A stretch of DNA of 64,000 nucleotides from Proteles cristata cristata. Its lineage: Eukaryota; Chordata; Mammalia; Carnivora; Hyaenidae. The DNA lies in NCBI GenBank assembly GCA_017311185.1, contig JAESUZ010001269.1, positions 868,001-932,000 on the forward strand, written 5' to 3'. Positions 45,507 to 57,570 of the stretch are shown here, piece after piece; positions within the stretch are counted from its first letter, which is position 1, and each line of letters starts with the position of its first letter. A program made the translations under genes and the position numbers. The notes under the pieces were generated by a model. That model was not told the DNA's origin, searched no databases, and saw only the letters and a program-made list of their open reading frames with translations.

Positions 45507-45925
45507 TCCAGGCCGGTGTGAATCTTGACACAGAGCAGCACCATGACAGACGAGTTTCTGAAGTTCTCTGAGCCTCACCGTCTTCATCAGGAAACTGCAC
45601 GTGGTCCTTGCTTGGCTGTGTTTCTGTATGAATCGGAGAGGATGAAGGGCTCAGTAAGTGCTGGCCTCTGCGGTGGGGGCTGGTAGCAGCTGTGTCTCAC
45701 CGAGTCTCCTTGGCTGCATTGTGGAATGACGGCTTAGGAGATGGCATCGGTGATGATTCTTAGGAAACTCCAGCCCACAGGGGTTCTTTTGGCCAACCAC
45801 AAGGCTGCCTGGACTTGCACAAAGCATGATCATGTCGACATTTATTTGGAATGTAAGGAAGCAGGGATGTCGTAGCGCCTTTCCCTGGTTGACACTCCTC
45901 TGTTCCCCTCAGAGCAGCTAGCAAT
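45499..45925. other. No recognisable feature
   Basis: Unassigned sequence. Confidence 0.4.
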
Positions 45926-45929
45926 CAGG

Positions 45930-46085
45930 ATTAAGTACGTCCTATGGGCCGGGTGTAATGCTGACCCCTTGAGAATGTCCCTTACTGGACTCACAGCTGT
46001 CTTATGAGTAGGTACTATTATTATCCCCATTTCACAGGCAAGAAAATCGAGGCTTAGGGAGCTAAAGTGACTTGCCCACACTCAT
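45930..46085 (-). mobile_element. MIR
   Basis: taggtactattattatcccc, atttcacaggcaagaaaatc, gaggcttagggagctaaagt and gacttgcccacactc match the reverse MIR core well. Confidence 0.85.
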
Positions 46086-46149
46086 ATTATTAAAAATGAC
46101 AAAGGTCTGTGTGAGTATAGAACTTGCTTTCTGGAGCACCATGTTCCAG

Positions 46150-47150
46150 GACTATTATCACAGTTAGTTTGCTTGAAAAAAAAAACTTTATGGACAGTTT
46201 TAATCAAATTAGATTCAAGATTTTTCCTGATTAAAAGAAATAATGAACATATATTATTTTTACTCAGAAAACAGAAAAATATCAATGAAGAAAATAAAAA
46301 TTACTCATATCATACAACCAAAATAGCCACTATTTATGAGGATTTTATTTATTTCCTATGATATGACATATAAGACATGATGATATAATTTAATATTGTA
46401 AAAGCACAATACAGTGTAACATATAATGAAACATACAGTTAGGAGGGCAAAATCCTTTCATTATGTTAGTCATGTTATGTTAGTAATAGTAGTCACAAAT
46501 CTTTTTCAAGTTATTAAAAACTATTTCAGAACAATTTTAAGGATTGGTTGGAACCATTCTGTTGCATAGATCAAATTTTATTTGGCCATTTCAATTTTTA
46601 AAACTTTTTTTGTTATAACTCTGTATGATTATTATTCTTATGCTGCAAATTTTGCTCACATTCAAAAATATCAGATAAGGGGCCCCTAGGTGGCTCAGTC
46701 GGTTAAGCATCCGACTTCAGCTCAGGTCATGATCTCATGGTTTGTGAGTTCAAGCCCCACGTCGGACTCTGTGCTGACAGCTAGCTCAGAGCCTGGAGCC
46801 TGTTTCAGATTCTGTGTCTCCCTCTCTCTCTGACCCTCCCCTGCTCACACTGTCTCTCTCTCAGAAATAAATAAAAACATTTAAAAAATTAAAAACAAAA
46901 CAAAAATATTAGATTAGATTCCTATAAATGAATTACTAGAAGCATTTCCAAGTATTTTCTAAAAGGCAATTTATATTTCTAAAAGCAACATATAAAAGTT
47001 TCCACTTATATTCTTACCAGCACTGAGTATATTACTGTCTTCTCTGATTATATGGGCATAATGTTATCTTATGCATTCTTCTATTATTTCTTTGAATATG
47101 AATATGCGCATTGGTAACCTAAGCTTTTGAGTCAATTAAAATTCCTCCTT
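46150..47150 (+). mobile_element. Possible old L1M 3' region, split by a SINE
   Basis: aaaattactcatatcataca, accaaaatagccactattta and, after the SINE, attcctataaatgaattact followed by tataaaagtttccacttata resemble L1M 3' UTR sequence, but matches are loose. Confidence 0.4.
46678..46900 (+). mobile_element. SINEC, plus strand
   Basis: caaaaatatcagat (46663-46676) and caaaaatattagat (46901-46914) flank it with one mismatch. gacagctagctcagagcctg contains a small local duplication. Confidence 0.95.
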
Positions 47151-48085
47151 ACGAAGACATCTCTCTGTGAAATGCCACTTGTCATTTTTCAATTGGATGA
47201 TTAGTATGTTTCTCAATAATTCATAAAAAACATAAATAAATCTGTAATGCCTTTGTCGTAGTTAAGAAAAAATGTTTTTATTTTTAATATTTTTGATGCT
47301 CCTATATTTTACATTTTTGTTGAGGTGTTTGGTTTTCTTTGCAGTTTCTTTTATTTCATTTATGCTAACAAAGGTCTTTCCCATCGTGGTATCTGATCAA
47401 TATTCACCTATTTATTTTTCGGGTACTTCCTTCATGATTCACAATGGGATTTTGAATGAGAAGGGAGATGGTGAGGATGTGTGTTGCTATTTCTGACTCC
47501 TGATGTCAGGGCAGACACCGCCAGCCAGTCACAGCGCCCGATCAGGCTCTGCCTGGAGCCAGCCCCAGGGCACTTCTCAATCCAGCTGCTGCTGTGGCCA
47601 CTACCAGCGAGGGTCCGAGTTGAAACATATGACCTTGCCTTTTGACCTCTCTATGGAAGAACACTGTCTGATATTGACAATGAGGATGAGTAGTTTTGAA
47701 CTCTTATGTAACCTATAAATCTTGTGTATTTGGAATAATTCATAGTCTTGCTCCTAAATCAGAATAGTCTTCACATTTCTTGGTCAAAATCACAAGCTAT
47801 CTGCAGACTTCTGGCATCTTTCCACTGGACAGCTTCTGCTGGGACAGATCATCTTATTCCAATCACTGGTGCTGCCTGTCTAGCCAGCGTCAATTCTGGA
47901 TCTGTCAGCGTATCTGGGTGAAGGTCAGGATTGCATGACCAGGCAGCAGGAGTTCCTGTTGTTTCAAGACACACTGTACAGTAGAGGAAAGAAAGATAAC
48001 AAGCAGAGGGGAAGCGAATTTATAATTCATAACTGATGAAAAAAATAACTTGCCATTGTATGTGTGATAGTGAATGAAATGTCTC
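47151..48085. other. No recognisable feature
   Basis: Unassigned. 47503-47718 is an open frame without recognisable features. Confidence 0.4.
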
Positions 48086-48089
48086 GTAA

Positions 48090-48265
48090 ATATCGTGTAT
48101 CTCATCGTCACAATAACACGGAGGCCATTTTTAATATCCCTGTTTACAAGTGAGAAAACCAAGGCAGGTCAGAGATCTTCCAAGTAGGAAATGTAGAGCC
48201 AGAGCCGGGATTTGATCCAGATCTGCCTGACTCCTGAGCTGCTTGCTGTTATTCTCCACCCTTCC
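48090..48265 (-). mobile_element. MIR
   Basis: catcgtcacaataacacgga, ttacaagtgagaaaaccaag, agagccagagccgggatttg and atccagatctgcctgactcc follow the reverse MIR order. Confidence 0.8.
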
Positions 48266-48847
48266 ACAGTCTGTGCTAGGGCAGAGGGCCTCTATTGCTA
48301 GAGCTTCAGGAAAATAAGTAGCTTATCCTAAATGAGTAAAGTTAAAGGACGGTGCAAAGAATTGCCTATGTTTCATGGCCACAGTTAGGAATTTGTTAAA
48401 ACACATCAATGGAGTTAACGATACTGTACCAATGTGGAAAACACTATATGAAGTGGAGGCTCCCAGTGAAACAAACCCCGCTGTGTAAGTAGGTGGGAGA
48501 GAGACCTTTCTGTCCTTTGACACTTGCTTCCTGTAGATCAGTGGTGTGAATTGGCCTCTGGAAGACCACTGACTGATTGTAGTATATTTTCCTTTTAGTG
48601 AAAAATAATGAAATTATATATTTTTAATCTGTCCCCTTAGAGATTAAGATAATGAATCAAAATTTTATACAAAAAGTTAAAATGTGCATTTAAACTGTAT
48701 TGTAACCATGTGTAGAAGCAAGTACATGAGCAGGAGACATAGGGAAGGAGATGGAGGAAAAGACAGGTTCTGTGGTCATTCCTACCTCCCACTTTTCTGT
48801 CCACCCACCCCTTCCAAAAAAGATCAACTCTTACCAGACAGGCATTG

Positions 48848-48850
<3 letters not shown>
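48266..48850. other. No recognisable feature
   Basis: Unassigned sequence leading to the CA array. Confidence 0.4.

Positions 48851-48913
<63 letters not shown>
48851..48913. repeat. (CA)31 microsatellite
   Basis: About 31 uninterrupted CA units, the longest pure dinucleotide array here and likely to be polymorphic. Confidence 0.98.
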
Positions 48914-48918
<5 letters not shown>

Positions 48919-49275
48919 CATCTAAAAGACTTTACTAACATAATATCGCCATCTTGTGGCCTTATGAACTCTTGATACAATGTCACCAATATGCTGTTTT
49001 TGCAACTATTGATATAAACTGTGTATAATCCCATTTCACCTAGAAAGATTCATACAATCCTGGAAGAGTTTTTTCCTAACCCTGTATAGGTGGTAAAGGA
49101 CATTGTTAAGAGCACCAGCATGCAGGAAAGGAAACTGCTACTCTCTGACTTTTCCTTAGAGTTTAGAGTTGAACATTTGCCTATAGACGTCCCCTTAATT
49201 ATGCATTTTTAAAATGTTGAGGATTTAATAAGTGCTATTTGAAAATCTACACATTCTGTACCAGTGATTTATAAC
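48914..49275. other. No recognisable feature
   Basis: Unassigned sequence. Confidence 0.4.
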
Positions 49276-49311
49276 ACAAACACACACACACAGGGAGAGA
49301 GAGAGAGAGAA
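49276..49311. repeat. Compound (CA)n (GA)n tract
   Basis: acaaacacacacacacaggg followed by seven GA units. Confidence 0.85.
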
Positions 49312-49564
49312 GCTTCTTGTTCTAGTTCTGAAACTAGGTGTTAAGGATCTCACAACTGCCAAGATTGCTTCCTTTCATTCAGAAGGAAATTGGGGAGATC
49401 TTGCCACTGGCTAACAAGTGGCATCTGCCTGGCCTGCCAGTTGCCACAATCCCAGATGTTCATTGGGCAGTGCCTCTGACTCTTCAGAGTATTTCAGAGC
49501 ATGATCCCATTGGATCTCATATATGCCCATGCACTTAGTGGGCTGGAAATCATTTTCCTCTTAA

Positions 49565-49850
49565 ACTTTTTCTGATTGTGTGAGTAATGTCTGCATAATA
49601 CAACATTTGGAAACTTCATATAAGAATATAAAGTATCAGTATACTCTTCAACACCCAGGGCTAATATTCACATGTCCTATTTCATGTGCATCAGTTTTCC
49701 TATGCACCCATACACATGTGCATATATACAGATATGTACGCACATGTGCATGCCCATGTATATGCAACGGCACACACATACATGTGATACATGTTACTTT
49801 GTAATGGGATACTTTATGAATGAGATCATCACAACTGAGAGGTCATTCAG
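49565..49850 (+). mobile_element. Possible L1M 3' fragment with CATG-rich stretch
   Basis: ttctgattgtgtgagtaatg and aataatacaacatttggaaa-like sequence resemble L1M; 49690-49795 is rich in acatgtgcat and tatgtacgca units. Confidence 0.3.
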
Positions 49851-50654
49851 GCATACCTGACATTCCTGGATAGTCGTCTGATTCTAGAAATGCTTTCTCT
49901 TGATCTCTGTTCTAGTTGGCCTTTCCTCTACTCCACGGGTTAGGTGGCCTTTGCCAGCCTGGGGTTTGTGAAAGAGCCTGTGATGGTCTGAACCCTGGCT
50001 AGCATGGGCGCTGCTCTACCCTCAGCAAGAAGAAGTAAGGTTTAAAGAGCAAATGGCTTGGGCAGGGAGGATCCAGGGACGGCTGATCCCATCAGGTGCT
50101 GGCGATCAGAGTCTGCACCGAGGGGATGTGAGGGCCACCAGGCAAAGGCTTGCGAGTCTAATGGTCACGACTCTGTGGAGGGACAGGGGAAGAGCTGGAG
50201 ATTGTGGGCAATGGGAGCCCACTCTGCTTACCTCACAGCCTGTGGCTGATTGTGCCACAGAGGCCCGGAGCGCGAGTGCCTCACCCTGCGGCAGGCAGTT
50301 CCCGGGAAAGCTGGCCCCGCTCCCAAGCTCTCCTCATGGGCTCCTTTTCCCTGGCCTCTGCTCCTCCCCCCTTCCTTCTCTTTAGCCTGTGGCTTTTCAG
50401 CTGAAATGTATTATTTCAGTAAACATCCCAAGTGCAGCAACTTCCTCCAGTCCCAGGGAATCCGGCGGCATACAGAAAGATGGGGCCTCCTTCGGGGGAG
50501 GAGAAGGGGACTGCGGGCTGCCCTGGGAAGGGCCAGGGTGTCCAAGTCTCACTTAGCTGCCACCTGAGCATTTCCCAGACACGCCAGGTGTTTGGGCCAA
50601 TTTTTGTTAAATGTATTTGTTCTTTAGAAAATACAGGGCTGCAATCTCAGAGCT
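49851..50654. other. No recognisable feature
   Basis: GC-richer unassigned stretch. The overlapping frames 50053-50385, 50204-50404, 50250-50567 and 50432-50713 reflect low stop density, not a recognised protein. Confidence 0.4.
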
Positions 50655-51030
50655 TTCACTCAGTCCACAGATGTGTATTGATTGAGTGCCTGCATCCTGG
50701 ATGCAGAGGCTAGAGTGTGCTCAGAACAGGCAGCAGGCCCACAGGGAGCCCGCTGTTTCATAGGAAGACTGATAAAGAAACAGATAAATGTGAAAAATAA
50801 ACCAAATTAAATGCAAACCAGTACATACCGGAAATGGAATTAGCAGCACAAAGCAACAGGGGGCCAGGGAATGATGTGGTGGCCTGTAGGGGGAGAAGGG
50901 GTTCAGGAAAACGCATGTTCTGGGAACAGGATGCATGAAGGCCTTGAGCATAGACAGCTTGTCTTGTTTGAAGAATTGAGCAAAGTTTCGTGTGGCCAGA
51001 GGGATAATAAGGGAAGGAGCCTGGAGAAAG
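50655..51030 (+). mobile_element. L1ME4-like LINE fragment
   Basis: ttgattgagtgcctgcatcc, gaaacagataaatgtgaaaa, ggttcaggaaaacgcatgtt, atgcatgaaggccttgagca and cgtgtggccagagggataat follow the same old LINE consensus as 29735 and 37845 over its longest stretch here. Confidence 0.65.
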
Positions 51031-52034
51031 CCAAGAGCCCCTGTAGTAAACCCTGAACTATCACTGCAGTATCTCTGATGATCCAAGTCCTTGGAATATC
51101 TGGAAAGTGGAAACACCCAGGAAACAGACCCCAGGATGATCTGTAAAGCAAATGTTTGATTTGCTTTGGGTTTGTGTTCTCGTCAAAGCAGAGATGCTTA
51201 TAGTCAGGAAACTGCTCCTCTGGAGAATGGATGCAAGACTGTGAAATGCCTCCAAGGAGAAAGAACAGAAGCACAAGCCTGAATAGCTGCTCTTGGATTA
51301 ACTGCTAAATCATTTGGCAATGTGGGGACATGTATGCGTCCCTGTCTTCCCAGGCCAGACCTCCAGGCTGGACCTGACCTTGACCCGATTTACAGGACCA
51401 GGGAAACCTTGATTCGTGGTCCCCAGCCCAAATCTGTCTTGCTTCCTCATTTCATAGCCCTGTTCCTCAGGCAGAAACTCGCCCCTCCCGGAGAGGTGAG
51501 AGAAGAGAGGCATCTCTGTGGAAGTCTCTGCGGGGGGTGGCCAGCTGACTGGGTGAGAGCCAGGACCTTCCCCTGGAACCAGGAGGAGCCAGAGAGCAGC
51601 TGGTGAGGATCAAGTCAAGGAAGTACCATTTGGATAAGCAGATTTCTGAACCCTTTTGAAGGATGAATTCATGTGGCTTCAGAGTGCAAAGTGGAGAGTG
51701 CCAAAAAAGTGGAAAGATGATTTTTTAGTATGGTACTGAAGACAAATTGATGGCTTCTGGTGGTCACCTCACCAGAGACTTGGAGCACAGCTGCTGAATT
51801 TCTTTAGGAGTCCACATCGGCAGTCCTCTGCCCAGACTTCCTTACACAAGCATGTCGTGTGAGGGAAATCAATGTACTTGTCCAATGAAGGAGTGCCCAC
51901 ATTATTCCCCCGGACACTCCTTCTGACCAGATTGCTGTCTTAAGCCCCTTGCTTATAGACTCTTTTGGTGACTATTGTGTACACCGTGTCTGCCTGGTGT
52001 TATTGCTTCAGCCGAGTAGTGGAAGGTGACCTAG
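51031..52034. other. No recognisable feature
   Basis: Unassigned. Minus frames 50721-51116 and 50903-51274 overlap the LINE and are not genes. Confidence 0.4.
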
Positions 52035-52168
52035 ATCAGGACACAGAAGACCTGGCTTATTGGCCTGGCCCTGGCACTAATAAGCTATGTGATCTGGACC
52101 AAGTGACTCAGCCTCTCTAGGCCTCTATTTTGTTTCCTCAGCTCTGAATGAAAGAGTTCGGGATGTGT
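52035..52168 (+). mobile_element. MIR
   Basis: acagaagacctggcttattg, ctaataagctatgtgatctg, gaccaagtgactcagcctct, ctaggcctctattttgtttc match the forward MIR core. Confidence 0.85.
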
Positions 52169-52172
52169 TTTC

Positions 52173-52352
52173 TAAGATAGCAGTGGTTCTTGAAGTTGCG
52201 TGCACACCAGAATCCCTTGTTGTTAAAACAAACTTCTGGGTGCCTGTCTTGAGTTTCTGATTCAGTAGGCCTTGAGTGGAGCCCAAGAATTTGCATTTGC
52301 ATTTAGAGGGGATGCTGCCACTGCTGGTCCTGGGAGTGAGTAAACTTTGAGA
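52173..52352 (+). mobile_element. MER5A, plus strand
   Basis: gcagtggttcttgaagttgc, gtttctgattcagtaggcct, agaatttgcatttgcattta and ctgctggtcctgggagtgag follow MER5A over about 180 bp. It begins 5 bp after the MIR. Confidence 0.85.
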
Positions 52353-53513
52353 CATTCCCAGGGCATCTTGAAGCTGAGTTATAGCTGTGACTGAAACTTC
52401 ACACGGTGGGAGCCTCCTCATTGGCCTGGCAAGGTCATTCTCAGTTGCAGCTCCCATGCCTATTTTAGAACTCCCACAGAGTTCTAAAAGGTGTCCAGTC
52501 CTGATTCTGTGTTTTGGTCCATGTGATCTACTCTCAGTAGAGTCATCTGAGCCCCCCATCCTCCCTCCTCTAGCTTGGCAAGCTATACACACGAGAGCTT
52601 TAAATATTTCAGAGTTTTGAGCTCTGGAGTTTGCTATTATAGGAGTGGGGTGTGTTCTGGGTAATGCAAAATCTTACTCTTTAGGGCTGGATGAGAGGAT
52701 AAGGCAGGGAAGGAAGGGTGGGCTCTGGTGCCAAATGCCTCCTCTTAATGTTTGGTCTTATATAATCAGATTGAGAAAAACTGTCGGGAGAGCCAGACGG
52801 GCCTGGAGAAAGCACTCGGAGGGGATCAGACTTGGAGCTGAAAGCAAAATGTGAAAGTTACTAGGACTTTAAATATCGTTTAACTCAGGGGCCTTTAAAA
52901 ATTAGCATTTCTGCCAAATCATATTGAGGTCTGTTTCAGGGGTGCCGATCATTCACCCCTCAAAGCTGACCAGAAACACCTTGCTGGCGTGGCTGGCTTG
53001 GTTAGTCATGCTGCAGTAAAGGAGGGCTCAGTGGGGTCTCCCGGTGGGGAAGTCAGGACAGGGCACTGAGAGCATTTTCAGGCCTCGGGTGGGTGATATT
53101 CAGGCAGGTCTTATAAGGGAGGAAATGGTTGGGAGTAGGAAGATTTTATGACGTACCAGCTTTGGATTGGTGGGCTCAACAAGGTGAGCTTCTTATCAGC
53201 TCACATAAGCAAGCTGAGAGTTGATAACTATGCTGTGTAGGAGATTCATAGTCTTAGTTATGTTCCAGAAACAGGAATGTCCAGAACATGCAGCTAGTAT
53301 ATTCTTGCTTGGTCTCAGAATTGTTTTAATAAGAACAAGAAAATATGTCTGTTTCCAGTATCATTTAGCATAAAGAAATCAAGGGAATTATGTTGGCTTC
53401 AGTTCTCAGGGATCAAGGGGAACAGTTAACTATGTGGGGTCCCTGCTCCCCTCTTCTTCCCTCTCAGTCAATTTAGAGCATCTTTACCCTTTTCCATTTC
53501 CTTGTTATATTTT
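52353..53513. other. No recognisable feature
   Basis: Unassigned. The 155-codon minus frame 52125-52592 overlaps MER5A and is rejected as a gene. Confidence 0.4.
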
Positions 53514-53732
53514 TTAAAGTTTTAAAAACTTTATTTTTGAGAGAGAGAGAGAGAGAGACAGAACACAAACAGGAGAGGGGCAGAGAGAGAGAGGGAGATA
53601 CAGAATCTGAAGCAGGATCCAGGCTCTGGGCTGTCAGCACAGAGCCTGACACGGGGCTCAAACCTACAAACCATAAGATCATGACCTGAGCTGAAGTCAG
53701 ATGCTTACCTGACTGAGCCACCCAGGAGCCCC
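53514..53732 (-). mobile_element. SINEC
   Basis: Minus strand, head gccacccaggagcccc, GA repeat of about nine units. T-rich flanks obscure the duplication. Confidence 0.92.
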
Positions 53733-53829
53733 TACATTTTTTTTATTTTCTACTTTGGGTCTCTAGATCAGATTGCTTTGTAGCAAGGGCTTTATGTTTT
53801 GAAAAGGGTTAAATTTCCAGAACTGTATT

Positions 53830-53960
53830 TTAAGAATCTCCATTTAGAAAAGAATACTGAAGCCCAGAGAAGTGATGCACTTGCCCACAGTCACACTGGT
53901 TTATAGCAGAGAAGAGAGTCAGAGTCAAGTGCACGACTCCCTCCAGTACCACCTTTTGCC
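53830..53960 (-). mobile_element. MIR
   Basis: gaatctccatttagaaaaga, ctgaagcccagagaagtgat, gcacttgcccacagtcacac follow the reverse MIR. Confidence 0.7.
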
Positions 53961-54339
53961 GTGCCCCTGGGGCAGTCAGGAGGATAACACTGAGCCCAGC
54001 CACAAGTCACCACCAAAGTACTAGCTTACCCAGTAAATGTATCTTCTCTCTTAAATGACATCGTAAGGGGGCAGGCAGATTTCCTGCATCTTCCATCATT
54101 ACCACCTGAAGCATGAGGTCTCCAAAGTGCTGTAGAGGGAGAGACAGGGAAGGAGGTGGCACACTGGCTCTGATGGCAGCTGAAAATGCATGTCCCCTCT
54201 GTGCACAGGCTATTAGCCCAACCCGACTGCAAGGGAGGTTGGGAAATGTAGAAAGGCACATGAAACATTTGGTGAGCTCTGACTACGTCTGCCTTGTCCC
54301 GGATTTGTGGGTACACACATGCTCTGCCCTGTGCTGTTT

Positions 54340-54715
54340 TTATCTCCCAGTTTCTAGAGGAGAAAATTCAAGAGCAATGACGATAAGCAACTTGGCCAGT
54401 GTCACCCAGGTTGTAATTGATGTGGGCAGCACTTGAATCCAGCTCTGATTTAAGATTAGCACTCTTGGGGTACCTGGATGGCTCCGTAGGTTAAGCATCC
54501 GACTTCGGCTCAGGTGATGATCTCACAGTTTGTGGGTTTGAGCCCCGTGTCGGGCTCTGTGCTGACAGCCAGCTCAGAGCCTAGAGCCTGTTTCAGATTC
54601 TGTGTCTCCCCCTCTCTCTCATCCTCTCCGGCTCACGCTCTCTCTCTCAGAAATAAATAAAACATTAAAAAAAAATTAAGATTAGCACTCTTGTCTCTCC
54701 TATCCTGTTAGGGAA
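54340..54715 (-). mobile_element. MIR split by a SINE
   Basis: atctcccagtttctagagga, gcaacttggccagtgtcacc, gcacttgaatccagctctga, then past the SINE actcttgtctctcctatcct. Reverse MIR. Confidence 0.75.
54467..54677 (+). mobile_element. SINEC, plus strand, inside MIR
   Basis: Exact 15-bp duplication aagattagcactctt at 54452-54466 and 54678-54692. gacagccagctcagagccta is intermediate between old copies and the young subfamily. Confidence 0.96.
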
Positions 54716-55449
54716 AGAGAGAGATATGTCAGATGACGAAGCCAATGCTGCGTTGCTGTGAAGTAGGACAGCTCTATGCACTTTGGAGGCAGAGAGGCAG
54801 GAACAGGTGGACAGGAAGTTCAAGTGAAAGGAAGACTGATAAGACCTTAGTGAGAACATTGGAGTAAAAGCACAGATAAAATGTTAGCAACTAGAAAGAG
54901 ATGGGATTGTGTCTTTTATTGTGTTTTTCCTTTTTTACAAAAGGGAGACTAAGAGAGTAGTTTATAGACAGCGAATATAAGGATGAATGGAGTTTACCTT
55001 CCAAAGCCTATATACGAACTGGGATTATGATTATGCTCTTCCTGGTTTCTCTCTGGCTTCTCTCTGGCTTCCATGCTCTGCTCGCCTTCCCTTCTTGCTC
55101 CTGCAGCTGCCTGTTGGGAACTCCCCCTCTGCTCACAGCCCTGTCCTGCCCCGGGTCTAGACCAGTTTGCTCTTCCAGTTCAGTCAGACCTTGGTGGTCA
55201 CTGTCTGGACTATCGTTCTGACTTCAGTGATTCCTCAGTCGCCTGCCTCTGACTCATGCTTCTAAATCCCTCCTGGCCTGTCTGTAGAGTAGTTCTCCAT
55301 CTATACTCGACACTCTTTCTGTACTCCTAGCTAGTCCTCATATGTGCAGAGGAAAAATGCACTAAAGGAATCAAGCTTAGTTTGATATTTGGTCTAAGAA
55401 AAACCACAGGAAGATTCAGCCTTCTAAGGAGAGGCAGCAAGGCTGCTTA
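54716..55449. other. No recognisable feature
   Basis: Unassigned. A small tandem repeat, tctctggcttc, occurs twice near 55048-55070. Confidence 0.4.
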
Positions 55450-55665
55450 CACTCGAACCCAGCTCCACACCTACCCTGCTCTGTGGCTTTGCACAGATTA
55501 CTTAATCTCTGGGCCTCGTTCATTCTTTATCTGCAAAATGGGGATAGCAGAAATTTCTACCTCCTCCAGCATTTCCGAGCATTAAAATTTGTCAATATAT
55601 GTAAAACACTTGGAAAAGTCTAAGAATAGTGTAGCTGCTAACCAGCATCGTTGTTACTCAGCACA
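55450..55665 (+). mobile_element. MIR
   Basis: Near complete: cactcgaacccagctccaca, agattacttaatctctgggc, ctttatctgcaaaatgggga and atgtaaaacacttggaaaag. Confidence 0.85.
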
Positions 55666-55749
55666 CAAATACACTATACAGGCTTAGTAGTAGCAGTAGC
55701 TTTACTATTTGTCCAGTGTAATGATCTATACCCTGCTCTGCTATATTCT

Positions 55750-55927
55750 TTTTTTTTATTTGAGAGAGAGAGAGCACAAACGGGGGTGGGGGGAGAGAGA
55801 TGTCTCAAGGAGGGTTGATACCCAGCACAGAGCCTGATGCAGGGTTCAGTTTTATGAACCATGAGATCATGACCTGAGCTGAAATCAAGAGTCAGACGCT
55901 TAACTGACTGAGCCACCCAGGGGCCCC
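55750..55927 (-). mobile_element. SINEC, 17-bp duplication
   Basis: ctgctctgctatattct (55733-55749) and ctgctttgctatattct (55928-55944) differ at one base. The body is shortened and diverged, yet the flanks are well preserved. Confidence 0.94.
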
Positions 55928-56028
55928 CTGCTTTGCTATATTCTAATAGCAAATATTTGTGATGGACCATATTGCTGCTTTGGTGATAAGAGCATTTCAT
56001 TAGATTCAGATATAAAAGCATATCTTCT

Positions 56029-56244
56029 TTTTTTTAAAATTTTTATTTATTTCTAGGAGAGAGAGAGAGAGACAGTGTGAGAAGGGGAGGGTCAGAGAGA
56101 GAGGGAGTCACAGACTGAAACAGGCTCCAGGCTCTGAGCTGGCAGTCAGCACAGAGCCCGACGCGGGGCTCGAACCCACAAACTGCGAGATCATGACCTA
56201 AGCGAAAGTCAGACGCCTAACCAACTAAGCCACCCAGGCGCCCC
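56029..56244 (-). mobile_element. SINEC, young subfamily copy 6
   Basis: Exact 16-bp duplication taaaagcatatcttct at 56013-56028 and 56245-56260. Carries all young-subfamily marks. Confidence 0.96.
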
Positions 56245-56260
56245 TAAAAGCATATCTTCT

Positions 56261-57039
56261 AAGTCTGATGGAAATGTGGTTGCAGCATTGGTCAGACCAC
56301 ACTTTTATACTCTTGCACGGGAAATACTATGACCGAAGGAATGCTTTAATCTCAAGTTCTAAGGGAAAGTTTTATTGAAGCCGGGATGAGGGGAAATCTT
56401 GTCACACTACCATCAGAATAAAAAGAAGCCTGCAGGTACTGATCCTGCTGCTTGTCTGTGTAGAGAAATCTCAGCTTCAGATCGCTGTGAGCAGGCACCA
56501 CAGAACCGGGCCTGGGCCTTTGGAGGCTCCGAGGACTATTGCAACAAGGGCCGTCTACTTTAGTGAGATGGCTGGCTGAGCGGCTGAGTTTCCCTCTCAA
56601 AGATTTCTGCTTGAAAATAAACAAAGGAAAACGCAGGTGGTGAAGGGGGAGGCCTTGGAATAGACCCGATAAAGCTGAGATAAATCCAACTCAGGATGCG
56701 GAATTAAAATATTTACTTTGGCATTGACACGAATGGTCGGGTTGAGTGTTTGCTTTGCTATCTCAGCAACATCTTCTGTCCTGGCCACTTCTCTTTTACT
56801 ACCAGTCTTGAAGCCTTTAAATTACCAACACCTAACATTTGTGCACATAGAAATCCAGGTTTAGGGAAAAGGAACCGCTTCCACACTGGGAGGTCATGGA
56901 ATCTTTAGCTGCAGCGATGTTGGAATTGTCTAGAAAAGAAAAGGCAAAGATCCCTGTTATGTTGTATCCTGCTTTCTGATCTGGACACTATTCCAATCAA
57001 TTGGATATGGTTTTTCTTTAACTCTTTCATCCATTCAAC
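56261..57039. other. No recognisable feature
   Basis: Unassigned. Minus frames 56352-56624 and 56597-56788 are not recognisable. Confidence 0.4.
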
Positions 57040-57374
57040 TTAAAAAAGGTATCAAATAAAGGCACGCAGCTTGTAGTTTTCAAAAATTGAGCACACCCAT
57101 GTAACTAACACCCAGATCAAGAACAGAACATGACCAACCCTCTAGACGCCTTCCCGTGCCTTTGTTCCACCCTGACTTCTACCAGAATAGATTGCTTTTG
57201 CTTTCTTGGTACTTCATAAAATTCAATAACTCAGTATACAGTCTTTTGAACCTGGTTTTTCTCCCTCAACATTATATTGGTGAGATTCAGCCATAATATT
57301 GCCTGTGGTTAGAGATTATTTTTGCTGTAGAGAAGTCCATCGAGTGAATGGTATTGTGCACATTAAGGGTTTGT

Positions 57375-57406
<32 letters not shown>

Positions 57407-57570
57407 TTGGGATACCCAGAGTGGGATTTCTGGGTCATACAGCATGCACATGTTCAACTTCAGTTGTTATTGGCAGCTTCATAAAATGCTTGTACCAATT
57501 CAGTGTATGGGGGTTCCGTTTGCTTTCCATTCACCGTTTGTCACCTGAGATTCTAGGACTAGGATGCCAG
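57040..57570 (+). mobile_element. L1M 3' UTR
   Basis: acacccagatcaagaacaga, cctgacttctaccagaatag, tccctcaacattatattggt, gtgagattcagccataatat, then after a GT array gagtgggatttctgggtcat and gcacatgttcaacttcagtt, in L1M order. Confidence 0.8.
57371..57407. repeat. (GT)n microsatellite in L1M
   Basis: About 17 GT units with one TA interruption. It replaces L1 consensus sequence between the Met-start-like cattaagggt and gggatacccagagtggg. Confidence 0.95.

Noticed and set aside
45093..45587. 164-codon minus-strand open frame, the longest in the window
   Set aside because: It passes through the GT/CA array as Thr-His repeats; the three frames over the array are all open for the same trivial reason. 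No protein features.
52125..52592. 155-codon minus-strand open frame
   Set aside because: Overlaps MER5A and MIR sequence and resembles no protein family.
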